Origin: Pseudarthrobacter sp. NIBRBAC000502772
GTDB lineage: Bacteria; Actinomycetota; Actinomycetes; Actinomycetales; Micrococcaceae
Length of the DNA: 64,000 nucleotides
Direction: 5' to 3'
NCBI RefSeq assembly: GCF_006517235.1
Contig: NZ_CP041188.1
Coordinates: 4,402,001 to 4,466,000, forward strand
Positions 46,008-54,025 of the stretch are shown one piece after another; position 1 is the stretch's first letter; every line of letters begins with the position of its first letter. The position numbers and the translations under genes are program-made. The notes below the pieces were generated by a model. The model searched no databases. It was not told the origin of the DNA and saw only the letters and a list, made by a program, of their open reading frames with translations.

Positions 46008-47348
46008 ATGAAGAAAACCCTTGGCATCGCCGCTGCTGCTGCTGCCATCGCCTTGTCCCTGTCCGCTTGCGGCGCACCCGCCCCGACCTCCACCGAGGCC
46101 AAAGGCGAGATCAACTACTGGCTCTGGGACGCCAACCAGCTCCCCGCCTACCAGCAGTGCGCCGACGACTTCACCAAGGCCAACCCGGACATCAAGGTCA
46201 AGGTCACCCAGCGCGGCTGGGACGACTACTGGACCACCCTGACCAACGGCTTCGTCGCCGGAACCGCGCCGGACGTCTTCACCGACCACCTGGCCAAATA
46301 CCCCGAGTTTGCCTCCAAGAAGCAGCTCCTGGCCCTGGACGACGCCGTCAAGACCGACAAGCTCGACCTGGACATCTACAGCAAGGGCCTGACCGATCTG
46401 TGGGTCACCGAAGATGGCAAACGCTACGGCCTGCCCAAGGACTGGGACACCGTCGCGATGTTCTACAACAAGAAGCTCGTGGCTGATGCCGGCTACACGG
46501 AAGAGCAGCTCAAGGGCCTGGATTGGAACCCCTCTGACGGCGGCAGCTACGAGAAGGCCATTGCGCACCTGACCGTGGACAAGAACGGTGTCCGCGGAGA
46601 CGAGTCCGGCTTCGACAAGAACAACGTCGCGGTCTATGGATTGGGCCTGGAAAACTCCGGCGCCGGCACCGGCCAGACCCAGTGGAGCTTCCTCAGCGCC
46701 ACCATGGGCTGGACCCACACGGACAAGAACCCGTGGGGCAAGGACTTCAACTACGACGACCCCAAGTTCCAGGAAACCATTGCCTGGTGGACCGGACTCG
46801 TGGACAAGGGCTACATGCCCAAGCTCGAGACCACCGTGGGTGCCAGCGTGACTGATAACTTCGGTGCCGGCAAGGCCGCCATCAACACCAACGGTTCGTG
46901 GATGATCGGGCAGTACACCGCCTACAAGGGAGTGGAAACAGGCATCGCCCCCACACCCAAGGGACCCGACGGCAAGCGCGCGTCCATGTTCAACGGCCTG
47001 GCCGACTCCATCTGGGCCGGAACCAAGAACCCGGTAGCTTCCGTCAAATGGGTCGAATACCTCGCCTCGGCAAAATGCCAGGACGTAGTGGCGTCCAAAG
47101 CAGTAGTGTTCCCCGCGATCACTTCCTCCTCCGAGCTCGCAGCCAAGGCCTTCGCGGCCAAGGGCGTTGACGTCACCGCCTTCACCACCCACGTCAAGGA
47201 CGAGACCACCTTCCTCCTCCCGATCGCCGACAAGGCGGCCAAGGTCGAAGGCATCATGAAGCCTGCCATGGACGCAGTCCTGTCAGGCAAGAAGCCTGCC
47301 AGTTCCCTGAGCGAAGCCAACGAACAGGTCAACGCCCTCTTCAAGTAA
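46008..47348 (+). CDS. ABC transporter sugar-binding lipoprotein (importer B)
   Basis: 446 residues. Sec signal with Ala-rich core and lipobox LSAC (Cys about 22). Carbohydrate-class family 1 solute-binding protein (INYWLWDANQLPAYQQC, VAGTAPDVFTDHLAKYPEF, GLPKDWDTVAMFYNKKL). ATG 46008 has GAAAGG 7 nt upstream; the frame runs back through the tandem repeat without a ribosome site. Probably binds alpha-galactosides, judged by the alpha-galactosidase that follows. Confidence 0.92.
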   Translation: MKKTLGIAAAAAAIALSLSACGAPAPTSTEAKGEINYWLWDANQLPAYQQCADDFTKANPDIKVKVTQRGWDDYWTTLTNGFVAGTAPDVFTDHLAKYPEFASKKQLLALDDAVKTDKLDLDIYSKGLTDLWVTEDGKRYGLPKDWDTVAMFYNKKLVADAGYTEEQLKGLDWNPSDGGSYEKAIAHLTVDKNGVRGDESGFDKNNVAVYGLGLENSGAGTGQTQWSFLSATMGWTHTDKNPWGKDFNYDDPKFQETIAWWTGLVDKGYMPKLETTVGASVTDNFGAGKAAINTNGSWMIGQYTAYKGVETGIAPTPKGPDGKRASMFNGLADSIWAGTKNPVASVKWVEYLASAKCQDVVASKAVVFPAITSSSELAAKAFAAKGVDVTAFTTHVKDETTFLLPIADKAAKVEGIMKPAMDAVLSGKKPASSLSEANEQVNALFK

Positions 47349-47367
47349 GCCTGGTCCGCCAAGAAGC

Positions 47368-47394
47368 GTGACTGCGGTCAGTGACCGCAGTCAC
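47368..47394 (+). other. Near-perfect 27-bp palindrome after binding-protein gene
   Basis: GTGACTGCGGTCA / TGACCGCAGTCAC, 13-bp arms around a single G, 20 bp after the binding-protein stop. First of two back-to-back hairpins. Confidence 0.75.
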
Positions 47395-47399
47395 CCGTT

Positions 47400-47440
47400 C
47401 CGGATGCCGCCGTTCCCTCCCTTGCGACGGCGGCATCCGG
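47400..47440 (+). other. Second hairpin before alpha-galactosidase gene
   Basis: CCGGATGCCGCCGT / ACGGCGGCATCCGG, perfect 14-bp arms, 13-nt loop, 5 bp after the first palindrome. No T-run, so likely an mRNA stabiliser or partial terminator. Confidence 0.75.
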
Positions 47441-47469
47441 ACACCCTCATTCCCACAGCAACACAGTCC

Positions 47470-47485
47470 TGCGTTAGTGAACGCA
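47470..47485 (+). promoter_or_regulatory. Small palindrome before alpha-galactosidase
   Basis: TGCGTT-AGTG-AACGCA, perfect 6-bp arms, 28 bp before the likely start. Could be an operator or a chance feature. Confidence 0.4.
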
Positions 47486-47513
47486 CGCCATGATCATGAA
47501 AAGAGATACACCT

Positions 47514-49703
47514 ATGGATTCGCTCCACCTCCGTACCGCCGGCACCAGCCTGGTGATCAGCTTCAACAGCGGGGAGGCCGAGATTATCCATTGGGGCGCC
47601 GATTTGGGCGAAGCCCCAATGCCGGACCTCGCCATCCTGGACGAACCCATCCCCAACTCCGCCGTCGACGCCAACGTTCCTGCCGGCCTCCTGCCGCAGG
47701 CGTCCTCCAGCTGGCGCGGGCGTCCCGCCCTCCGCGGCCACCGCATCGCAGACGGCGTCTCCGGCCTCGACTTCTCGGCCCGCCTCCGCACGGTGACAGC
47801 GACCCTCGAAGGCAACTCCGCCGTCATCGTCCAGTCCGATCCCGACGCCGGACTGACCGTCTCGTCCTCCCTCGCATTGCACGACGGCGGCCTGCTGGAG
47901 CTGCGGCACAGCGTCACCAACGACGGCGTCACCCCCTACCAGCTCGACGAACTGGCCACCGTTCTCCCGGTGGCGCCAGACGCCGTCGAACTCCTTGACC
48001 TGACCGGGCGCTGGTGCAGGGAAAGCCACCCCCAGCGCCGCCCCATCCAACAGGGCACCTGGGTCCGCACCGGCCGGCACGGCCGCACCGGACACGATTC
48101 CTCTCTCCTCTTCGCCGCCGGCACCGCCGGATTCGGCAACCGCCACGGCAAAGTCTGGGCCACCCACCTGGCCTGGAGCGGCAACCACGAACACTTCGCC
48201 GACAGCATCGGCGACGGCCGCACCATGATCGGCGGCTCCGAACTCCTCGGCCCCGCCGAAGTCATCCTCGAGCCCGCCGCCAGCTACACCACGCCCGCGC
48301 TGTTCGCCGCCTACTCCGACCGCGGCCTGGACGGCATCAGCGAAGCCTTCTATAGCTGGTTCCGTGCCAGGCCGCACCACGTGCTGCCCGCCGCGGGCGG
48401 CGGCAAGCCGCGCCCCGTGGTGCTCAACACCTGGGAAGCGGTCTACTTCGACCACAACCTGACCACCCTGATCGAGCTCGCCGACTCCGCCGCCGACCTC
48501 GGCGTCGAACGCTTTGTGCTCGACGACGGCTGGTTCCGCGGCCGCCGGCACGACCACGCCGGCCTGGGCGACTGGTACGTCGACGAATCCCTCTGGCCCG
48601 AGGGCCTCACCCCGCTGGTCGACGCCGTAACCTCCCGCGGCATGGAATTCGGGCTCTGGGTGGAACCGGAAATGATCAACCTCGACTCTGACATCGCCCG
48701 CGCCCACCCCGAATGGATTGTTGGTCCCGCCGCCGCATCGCACAAGGACGGCGGCCGACTACCGCTGGAATGGCGGAACCAGCACGTGATCGACCTCGTC
48801 AACCCTGACGCGTGGCAGTACATTTTCGACCGCGTCGACACCCTGCTGCACGAGAACAACATCAGCTACCTCAAGTGGGACCAGAACCGAGACCTGACCG
48901 AACACGGCCACGCCGGCCGCTCCTCCGTCCACGAACAGACCCGCGCCGCCTACCGGCTCTTTGACGAACTCAAGAAGTCACACCCCGGCGTCGAAATTGA
49001 AAGCTGCTCCTCCGGCGGCGCCCGCGTGGACCTGGGCATCCTGGAACGCACTGACCGGATCTGGGCCTCGGACTGCAACGACGCGCTCGAACGGCAGACC
49101 ATCCAACGCTGGACCGGGCTGGTAGTCCCGCCGGAGCTCGTGGGCGGTCACATCGGACCCACCACCTCGCACACCACTGCCCGCACCCACGACCTCTCAT
49201 TCCGTGCCATCACCGCCCTCTTCGGGCACTTCGGCATGGAGTGGGATGTCCGCGGGGTCCAGGGCGCGGAGCGCGAGGAGCTAAAACGCTTCATCGGGAT
49301 CTACAAGGAACACCGCGGCCTGATCCACTCAGGGCGCATGGTCCGCGCGGACGTCCCCGACGAGTCCCTGATGCTCCACGGCGTGGTTTCGCAGCGTCCC
49401 GCCGCACCCGGTGAAGCTGCCGCGCTGTTCGCGTTGGTCAGCACCAAGACGGCATTTGCCGAGCAGCCGGGACGCATCACCGTGCCGGGACTGGAACCCG
49501 AGTGCACCTACCGTGTGGAGGCCATCTTCCCGGCGCCGGGCGACGCCGACTATGCCCACAACTTCACGCAAGTGCAGCACCCGGCGTGGCTGGTCGCCGG
49601 AGCTGTGGCTAGCGGCCGCTTCCTGGCCGAAGTAGGCCTGCCGATGCCCATCCTCAACCCGGAACACGCCTTGCTGCTGAAGGCGACGGAAGTCGAGGCT
49701 TAG
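47514..49703 (+). CDS. Alpha-galactosidase, glycoside hydrolase family 36
   Basis: 729 residues. GH36 landmarks: RFVLDDGWFRGRRHD, GLWVEPEMINLDSD, the nucleophile Asp in YLKWDQNRDLTEHG (about 467), and the acid/base Asp in RIWASDCNDALERQ. Removes terminal alpha-galactose from melibiose, raffinose-type or related sugars. No signal peptide, so cytosolic, acting after importer B brings in the galactoside. ATG 47514 follows AAAGAGAT; ATG 47490 and 47496 are also in frame. Confidence 0.94.
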   Translation: MDSLHLRTAGTSLVISFNSGEAEIIHWGADLGEAPMPDLAILDEPIPNSAVDANVPAGLLPQASSSWRGRPALRGHRIADGVSGLDFSARLRTVTATLEGNSAVIVQSDPDAGLTVSSSLALHDGGLLELRHSVTNDGVTPYQLDELATVLPVAPDAVELLDLTGRWCRESHPQRRPIQQGTWVRTGRHGRTGHDSSLLFAAGTAGFGNRHGKVWATHLAWSGNHEHFADSIGDGRTMIGGSELLGPAEVILEPAASYTTPALFAAYSDRGLDGISEAFYSWFRARPHHVLPAAGGGKPRPVVLNTWEAVYFDHNLTTLIELADSAADLGVERFVLDDGWFRGRRHDHAGLGDWYVDESLWPEGLTPLVDAVTSRGMEFGLWVEPEMINLDSDIARAHPEWIVGPAAASHKDGGRLPLEWRNQHVIDLVNPDAWQYIFDRVDTLLHENNISYLKWDQNRDLTEHGHAGRSSVHEQTRAAYRLFDELKKSHPGVEIESCSSGGARVDLGILERTDRIWASDCNDALERQTIQRWTGLVVPPELVGGHIGPTTSHTTARTHDLSFRAITALFGHFGMEWDVRGVQGAEREELKRFIGIYKEHRGLIHSGRMVRADVPDESLMLHGVVSQRPAAPGEAAALFALVSTKTAFAEQPGRITVPGLEPECTYRVEAIFPAPGDADYAHNFTQVQHPAWLVAGAVASGRFLAEVGLPMPILNPEHALLLKATEVEA

Positions 49704-49739
49704 CGTCGGTCCTTAGACGACGCTACTTCCCCGTGAGGG

Positions 49740-49776
49740 GCCAGATTCCCGTCCCTGAGCCGGACGGGAATCTGGC
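49740..49776 (+). terminator. Terminator after alpha-galactosidase
   Basis: GCCAGATTCCCGTCC/GGACGGGAATCTGGC, perfect 15-bp stem with a 7-nt loop, then TTCGT. Ends the importer B operon. Confidence 0.78.
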
Positions 49777-49816
49777 TTCGTATCGCACCACTCCCCCCCA
49801 CCACAAAGAGGTCCCC

Positions 49817-50041
49817 ATGCGTCTTCCCTCGATTGACCTGCGCGACTACCCCCACGGCAGTGACCTGCACGGCCAGTCCCTGAACTGGCTCTACGCAAAC
49901 GGGCTCGACCCTTTCGCCACCACCCCAACCGAAGTCACGATCGTCGGGGAACACCTCACCCTCCAGATATCCGGCAGTACCTGGCGCACGCTCCGCATGC
50001 AGGCACCACCCGAAAAGTATGGGCTGACGCGCAGAGCCTGA
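49817..50041 (+). CDS. Small hypothetical protein
   Basis: 74 residues, unrecognised. Mixed composition (LPSIDLRDYPHGSDLHG, TEVTIVGEHLTLQISG), no membrane segment or signal. ATG 49817 has AGAGG 5 nt upstream, which supports it as a real gene. It stands after the terminator and may have its own promoter. Confidence 0.6.
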   Translation: MRLPSIDLRDYPHGSDLHGQSLNWLYANGLDPFATTPTEVTIVGEHLTLQISGSTWRTLRMQAPPEKYGLTRRA

Positions 50042-50123
50042 CCGTTCAGGCCAGGCGTCAGGTAGTGCCACAAATCTTCACACCCGATCCGCGTATTCTC
50101 CCCGGCGCGGCGCCAACTGCTGT

Positions 50124-50267
50124 TCATCGTCCTACGACGGCGGCGAGGAGGTTCTCGGTGCCGTCCTTGAGAAACATGGTGTGGGCGCCGCAGGGGCAGT
50201 GGGAGTAAGTAACGGTTCCGGTGGACGTGGCGTGCCGAGAGAGGACTTGCCAGATATGTTCATGCAT
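50124..50267 (-). CDS. 47-residue CxC small protein
   Basis: Sequence begins MHEHIWQVLSRHATSTGTV and continues TYSHCPCGAHTMFLK, ending AAVVGR. The SHCPCGAH stretch with two Cys and two His could bind a metal. No ribosome site of note. It is divergent from the CGNR zinc-finger gene, with an extended palindrome between them, which argues for a real, linked gene. I recall similar short WxVLSRH proteins in other actinobacteria but cannot check. Confidence 0.62.
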   Translation of the reverse strand: MHEHIWQVLSRHATSTGTVTYSHCPCGAHTMFLKDGTENLLAAVVGR

Positions 50268-50281
50268 GGAACCAGCATCCA

Positions 50282-50310
50282 GTAATGGGTTGATGCCGTT
50301 CAACCATTAC
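50282..50310. promoter_or_regulatory. Extended palindromic operator between divergent genes
   Basis: GGTTGA-TGCCGT-TCAACC (50288-50305) is perfect. It is flanked by GTAAT (50282-50286) and ATTAC (50306-50310) with one unpaired G, giving 11 paired positions. It ends 10 bp before the CGNR gene start, so probably its own binding site. Confidence 0.68.
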
Positions 50311-50320
50311 ACTTTGGGGG

Positions 50321-50857
50321 GTGGGATACAGTCACGAAAATCAGGTGGGAGCCCAACTGGCCGCTGCCCTGGTAAACGCCCGGGCAGGAGACGACCTTGA
50401 GGCTGTGCTACAGGATTTCAGCATTCGGGAACCGCGGCTGGGTGCTGATGCGGATCATGGCCTTCGACGTTGGGCAACTGAACTGGCATTGGCATTCGCA
50501 GCCGAAACCATTGATGAGCGATGCCGTTCCATCAACGCGCTCCTCGAACGCTCCGCGGGGAGGATCTCGCTGACCACCCACGACGCTTCCCGTCCCCATT
50601 TGCACCTCTTCCCGGAGGGCGATGACATCATGTCCCGGGTCAAGGCCGTCACGGCCGGCGGCCTGGCATTGTTCGTCGCCTGGAGTGGCGGGCACCGGAT
50701 CGGCACCTGCGCCCGGCCGGCATGCGTCAAGGCGTTCATCGACAACTCCAAGGCCGGCAGACAGCGCTACTGCAGCGCCCGATGCGGAAACACCGACGCA
50801 GTCGCCCGGCATCGACAAGCCGCCAGCATGCCCTCCCGCAACAGGGCAAGAACGTGA
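50321..50857 (+). CDS. CGNR zinc-finger (ABATE-type) putative regulator
   Basis: 178 residues. The N-terminal helical ABATE-like part ends in a CGNR-type zinc finger with four cysteines: TCARPACVKAFIDNSKAGRQ, then RYCSARCGNTDAVARHR. Such proteins are probable stress-linked DNA-binding regulators. Start given as GTG 50321, whose G-rich leader serves as ribosome site; later GTG codons are possible. Divergent from the 47-residue gene. Confidence 0.8.
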   Translation: MGYSHENQVGAQLAAALVNARAGDDLEAVLQDFSIREPRLGADADHGLRRWATELALAFAAETIDERCRSINALLERSAGRISLTTHDASRPHLHLFPEGDDIMSRVKAVTAGGLALFVAWSGGHRIGTCARPACVKAFIDNSKAGRQRYCSARCGNTDAVARHRQAASMPSRNRART

Positions 50858-50940
50858 AAGTCGCCGCAACTTTCTCCAAATCCTGAAAGCCCGATATATG
50901 CGGCGAGGCCCGGCGGTGGCTTGACATGTGTCCCTTGCGA

Positions 50941-51034
50941 CGGATCCTGCACCATCATTCAGCTGCCACGGTCCACGGCCGCCGGAAATCCGGCCTGGTC
51001 GAATGGCCCGGGCCGAATGATGGTGCAGAATCCG
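50941..51034. repeat. 20-bp inverted repeat upstream of aroQ
   Basis: Arms CGGATCCTGCACCATCATTC (50941-50960) and its reverse complement with one mismatch (51015-51034), 54 bp apart; the loop has a small GCCGG-AAAT-CCGGC hairpin (50981-50994). Ends 17 bp before the aroQ start. Could be an RNA leader structure, two opposed protein sites or a miniature element. Confidence 0.7.
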
Positions 51035-51051
51035 GCGGGTAGATTGGAGCC

Positions 51052-51531
51052 ATGACTGACGTTTCCTCCCCTGACTCCGCATCTGCCTCCGCTGCCGGGC
51101 GCGGCACGATCCTTGTGATCAACGGCCCCAACCTCAACCTGCTGGGCACCCGTGAGCCGGAGAAGTACGGCACCTCCACTCTCGCGGACGTGGAGCAACT
51201 GGCAGCCACTGCGGCGCAGGCCCACGGCTTCACAGTGGAGTGCGTCCAGTCCAACCATGAGGGCGTGCTCCTGGACGTCATCCACGCAGCCCGCGGCACC
51301 GCCGTCGGGATTGTGCTGAACGCCGGCGCCTTCACCCACACTTCCGTGGCCCTGCGCGACGCCCTGGCAGCGGTGCAGCTTCCCGCCGTCGAGGTCCACA
51401 TCACCAACGTGCACCAGCGTGAGGAATTCCGGCACCACTCGTTCCTGTCCCCGGTGTGCGCCGCGGTGATCGTGGGAGCGGGCGTGTTCGGCTACAAGCT
51501 CGCCATCGATTACCTGGCCGAGGCGCTGTAG
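51052..51531 (+). CDS. aroQ: Type II 3-dehydroquinate dehydratase
   Basis: 159 residues, standard type II length after a 17-residue Ser/Ala-rich N-terminus. Shikimate pathway step from 3-dehydroquinate to 3-dehydroshikimate. Motifs: [18 protein letters not shown] with catalytic Tyr, [36 protein letters not shown] with catalytic His. ATG 51052 has TTGGAG upstream. Alone here, without other aro genes. Confidence 0.95.
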   Translation: MTDVSSPDSASASAAGRGTILVINGPNLNLLGTREPEKYGTSTLADVEQLAATAAQAHGFTVECVQSNHEGVLLDVIHAARGTAVGIVLNAGAFTHTSVALRDALAAVQLPAVEVHITNVHQREEFRHHSFLSPVCAAVIVGAGVFGYKLAIDYLAEAL

Positions 51532-51574
51532 CCCGGCGCCGTGGGCGCAAGCTCTGTGGCTCAGGCCGCCCGGG

Positions 51575-52759
51575 CTACTTCTGAATGCACTGCCCGGAGG
51601 AGACAGGAGCGCTGAGGCTTGCGGCCTGGGATGCGACCGGGAACAGGTCATTCATGGTGATCGCGAAACCCATTTCGGTGTCCGAGGTTGCCTTGGCGAA
51701 AATGACGCCCGCCACCAGGCCCTCCATGGTCAGCAGCGGGCCGCCCGAGTTCCCGGGCTGGACGTTGCCGGCGAGGCGGTAGATCTCTTCCGGGGCCGGG
51801 TTTTCGCCGTAGATGTCGGGCACCAGAACCGAGGTGATGTCCTGGACCGTGGCGGGGTTGGACTGGAACGGACCGCCGTGAGGGTACCCCGCGAAAGCTG
51901 CCGGGCTGCCGTTCGGTAGGTCGGACGTCAGCGTGAGTGGTTCGGAAGGCAACCCGTCAACGGCCAAAACGGCGAGGTCGTGCCTGGTGTCGAAATACAC
52001 CACCCGCCCGGGCATTGCGCCGCCGTCGGGAATTTCAACCACCGGCTGCGACACGCCCGCCACAACGTGGGCATTGGTCACAACCCGGCCAGGCGAAACC
52101 ACAAAGCCGGTGCCGGTCTGGTTCTGCCCGCATTGGTAGGCGGTTCCGGCTATTTTCAGGACTGACTGTGCGGCCCGGTTCAGTGCCGGAGTATCGGTGC
52201 TGGCATTGGGCACCGCCACTGGCTGCCCCTGGTCCAGACCTTCCAGCAGTGTGGGGATTCCGTTGCCGATCACCGTTGACCGCAGCTGCGCCATGGTGGT
52301 CTTCAACGGGACAGGGGTCAGCCCGTCGATGTACCGGATGACTTTGGACTCGGCCAGTTGCTGGGACACAACCGGAACGCCCAGGGCGCTGACGCTGAAG
52401 GCAAGCATGGACATGACCAATGCCGAGACCACCACATTGACGGCCCCGCCCACCAGCCGGTCCACAGCACGCAGCGGCTTGATCCGCACGGCGCCGCGGA
52501 TTTTGCGCCCGATCATGGTCCCCAGGCCATGGCCCAGAGCCATCAGAACGACGGCGGCGGCCACGATGGCGGTCAGCCTCCAGCCGGAGTCTTCCACGAA
52601 GTTGCTGACCAGTGGAACGGCAAAGAAGGCAGCCACGGCGCCCGCGGCAAAGCCGGCGATACCCCCAAGGGTTACCAGGAAGCCGTTGCGCAGGCCATAG
52701 ATCAGGTAAGACAGCAGGGCAAGGATCAGCGCCAGGTCCAGAACAGTCAAGCCAAACAC
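51575..52759 (-). CDS. marP: MarP family membrane serine protease
   Basis: 394 residues. Four N-terminal membrane helices of the CvpA/colicin V type (residues 1-120), then a periplasmic trypsin-like domain with triad His in VVTNAHVV, Asp in RHDLAVLAV and Ser in GNSGGPLL. MarP protects mycobacteria against acid and oxidative stress by cleaving a cell-wall hydrolase. Starts at GTG 52759 with AGGAG 7 nt upstream. Near crp, as in mycobacteria. Confidence 0.92.
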   Translation of the reverse strand: MFGLTVLDLALILALLSYLIYGLRNGFLVTLGGIAGFAAGAVAAFFAVPLVSNFVEDSGWRLTAIVAAAVVLMALGHGLGTMIGRKIRGAVRIKPLRAVDRLVGGAVNVVVSALVMSMLAFSVSALGVPVVSQQLAESKVIRYIDGLTPVPLKTTMAQLRSTVIGNGIPTLLEGLDQGQPVAVPNASTDTPALNRAAQSVLKIAGTAYQCGQNQTGTGFVVSPGRVVTNAHVVAGVSQPVVEIPDGGAMPGRVVYFDTRHDLAVLAVDGLPSEPLTLTSDLPNGSPAAFAGYPHGGPFQSNPATVQDITSVLVPDIYGENPAPEEIYRLAGNVQPGNSGGPLLTMEGLVAGVIFAKATSDTEMGFAITMNDLFPVASQAASLSAPVSSGQCIQK

Positions 52760-53024
52760 TGAGCGCTCCTCTAATACGGTTGAGACCCAATTCTAGTGGC
52801 GCAGGCTGACATTATTCTGTGGGCGCCAGTCTCCCGCCTATCAGGGCCAGGTTCGCCTCACGTTCAGTAGTCAAACTCACACCCCGGGCGCGGCCGGGCA
52901 CCGGATCGGGCCCGCATTACACACTGTCAGCGGCGTTTCCGCTGCCAAGTACGTCACAGAACCTTGAAAATTCTGAAACAATGGCAAAAGCGCCACAGCC
53001 GACACTTTTTATTCAGGAGATTTC
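52760..53024. promoter_or_regulatory. 265-bp divergent promoter region of marP and crp
   Basis: No gene. A weak CRP-like match, TGTGA-CGTACT-TGGCA read on the minus strand near 52950-52965, might serve autoregulation of crp. Nothing else clear. Confidence 0.35.
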
Positions 53025-53702
53025 ATGGACATCGAGGTACTGCGCCGAGCACCCCTATTTGCCACGCTCGACGACGAAGCATTCCGCCTGCTGACGGACG
53101 AGCTGACCGAGGTGGACCTCTCCCGCGGTGCATCGGTATTCCGCGAGGGCGACCAGGGCGACCAGCTCTACTTCATCGTCTCCGGCAAGGTGAAGCTGGG
53201 CCGCACGTCCCCCGATGGCAGGGAGTCCCTGCTCGCCATCCTCGGCCCGGGTGAACTGTTCGGCGAAATGGCACTCTTTGACCCCAGCCCCCGCACGGCC
53301 ACGGCCACGGCTGTCTCCGAAACCCGCCTTGCTGGCCTGAAGAACGAAAGCCTCAACGCCCTGCTGCGGACACGCCCCGAGGTTTCGGCGCAGCTGCTGC
53401 AAGCCCTGGCCCGTCGGCTGCGCCGCACCAACGATTCACTCTCGGACCTGGTGTTCTCCGACGTCCCCGGCCGCGTGGCCAAGGCCCTGCTGGACTTGGC
53501 CGACCGCTTCGGCCGGCCGGCAACCGACGGCGTCCTGGTAGCCCACGAGCTCACGCAGGAAGAGCTGGCCCAGCTGGTAGGCGCCTCCCGCGAGACGGTC
53601 AACAAGGCCCTGGCAGAGTTCGTCCAGCGCGGCTGGCTCCGCCTCGAAGCCCGTGCCGTAGTGATCCTCGACATGCAGCGCCTCCGCCAGCGCTCCCGCT
53701 AA
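53025..53702 (+). CDS. crp: CRP/FNR family regulator (GlxR/Crp type)
   Basis: 225 residues. Cyclic-nucleotide domain with PGELFGEMALFDPSPRTATA (phosphate cassette, Arg-Thr-Ala) followed by helix C and an HTH with LTQEELAQLVGASRETVNKA. It lacks FNR cysteines. Its length and sequence fit actinobacterial Crp/GlxR, global cAMP-linked regulators recognising TGTGA-N6-TCACA. Such boxes occur at 37314, 43958 and 58915. ATG 53025 has AGGAGA 6 nt upstream. Confidence 0.93.
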   Translation: MDIEVLRRAPLFATLDDEAFRLLTDELTEVDLSRGASVFREGDQGDQLYFIVSGKVKLGRTSPDGRESLLAILGPGELFGEMALFDPSPRTATATAVSETRLAGLKNESLNALLRTRPEVSAQLLQALARRLRRTNDSLSDLVFSDVPGRVAKALLDLADRFGRPATDGVLVAHELTQEELAQLVGASRETVNKALAEFVQRGWLRLEARAVVILDMQRLRQRSR

Positions 53703-53711
53703 GCCAAATAA

Positions 53712-53748
53712 CAAAAGCCGCTCCGGTTCTGAACCGGAGCGGCTTTTG
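53712..53748 (+). terminator. Rho-independent terminator after crp
   Basis: CAAAAGCCGCTCCGGTTC / GAACCGGAGCGGCTTTTG, 18-bp arms around one T, followed by TTGTT. Works in both directions by symmetry. Confidence 0.92.
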
Positions 53749-54025
53749 TTGTTAACTCACCTACGGCGGAAGACGGCACTTCGCCTCGATTAGACCCCAG
53801 TACCGACCGACCTGCCTCCGCAGCACGGGAAGTGAGAGAGCGTTGCCCAAGAACCTGCATCAAGTGAGAGAGCGGTCGAGCCGGACGGCGGTCTTTCGCG
53901 TAGGAGCGCATCGCGGCGCGTCGGGAACCGGAGGTCGCACAGCGACCGGAGGTTCCCCTATGCGTTGTGTCTAAGCGACGGCGAAGGGCCGCTTTCCGGC
54001 GGACTTAACCGGGCGATCCGCGGAG
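53749..54025. other. Gene-free region with structured repeat
   Basis: 277 bp without a credible gene between crp and the nudix gene. Has a direct repeat AAGTGAGAGAGCG (around 53830 and 53864) and a two-step hairpin at 53923-53957: GGGAACC/GGTTCCC outer arms, GGA/GGA internal loop, GGTCGC/GCGACC inner arms, ACA loop. May encode a small RNA or be an intergenic repeat. Confidence 0.5.
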
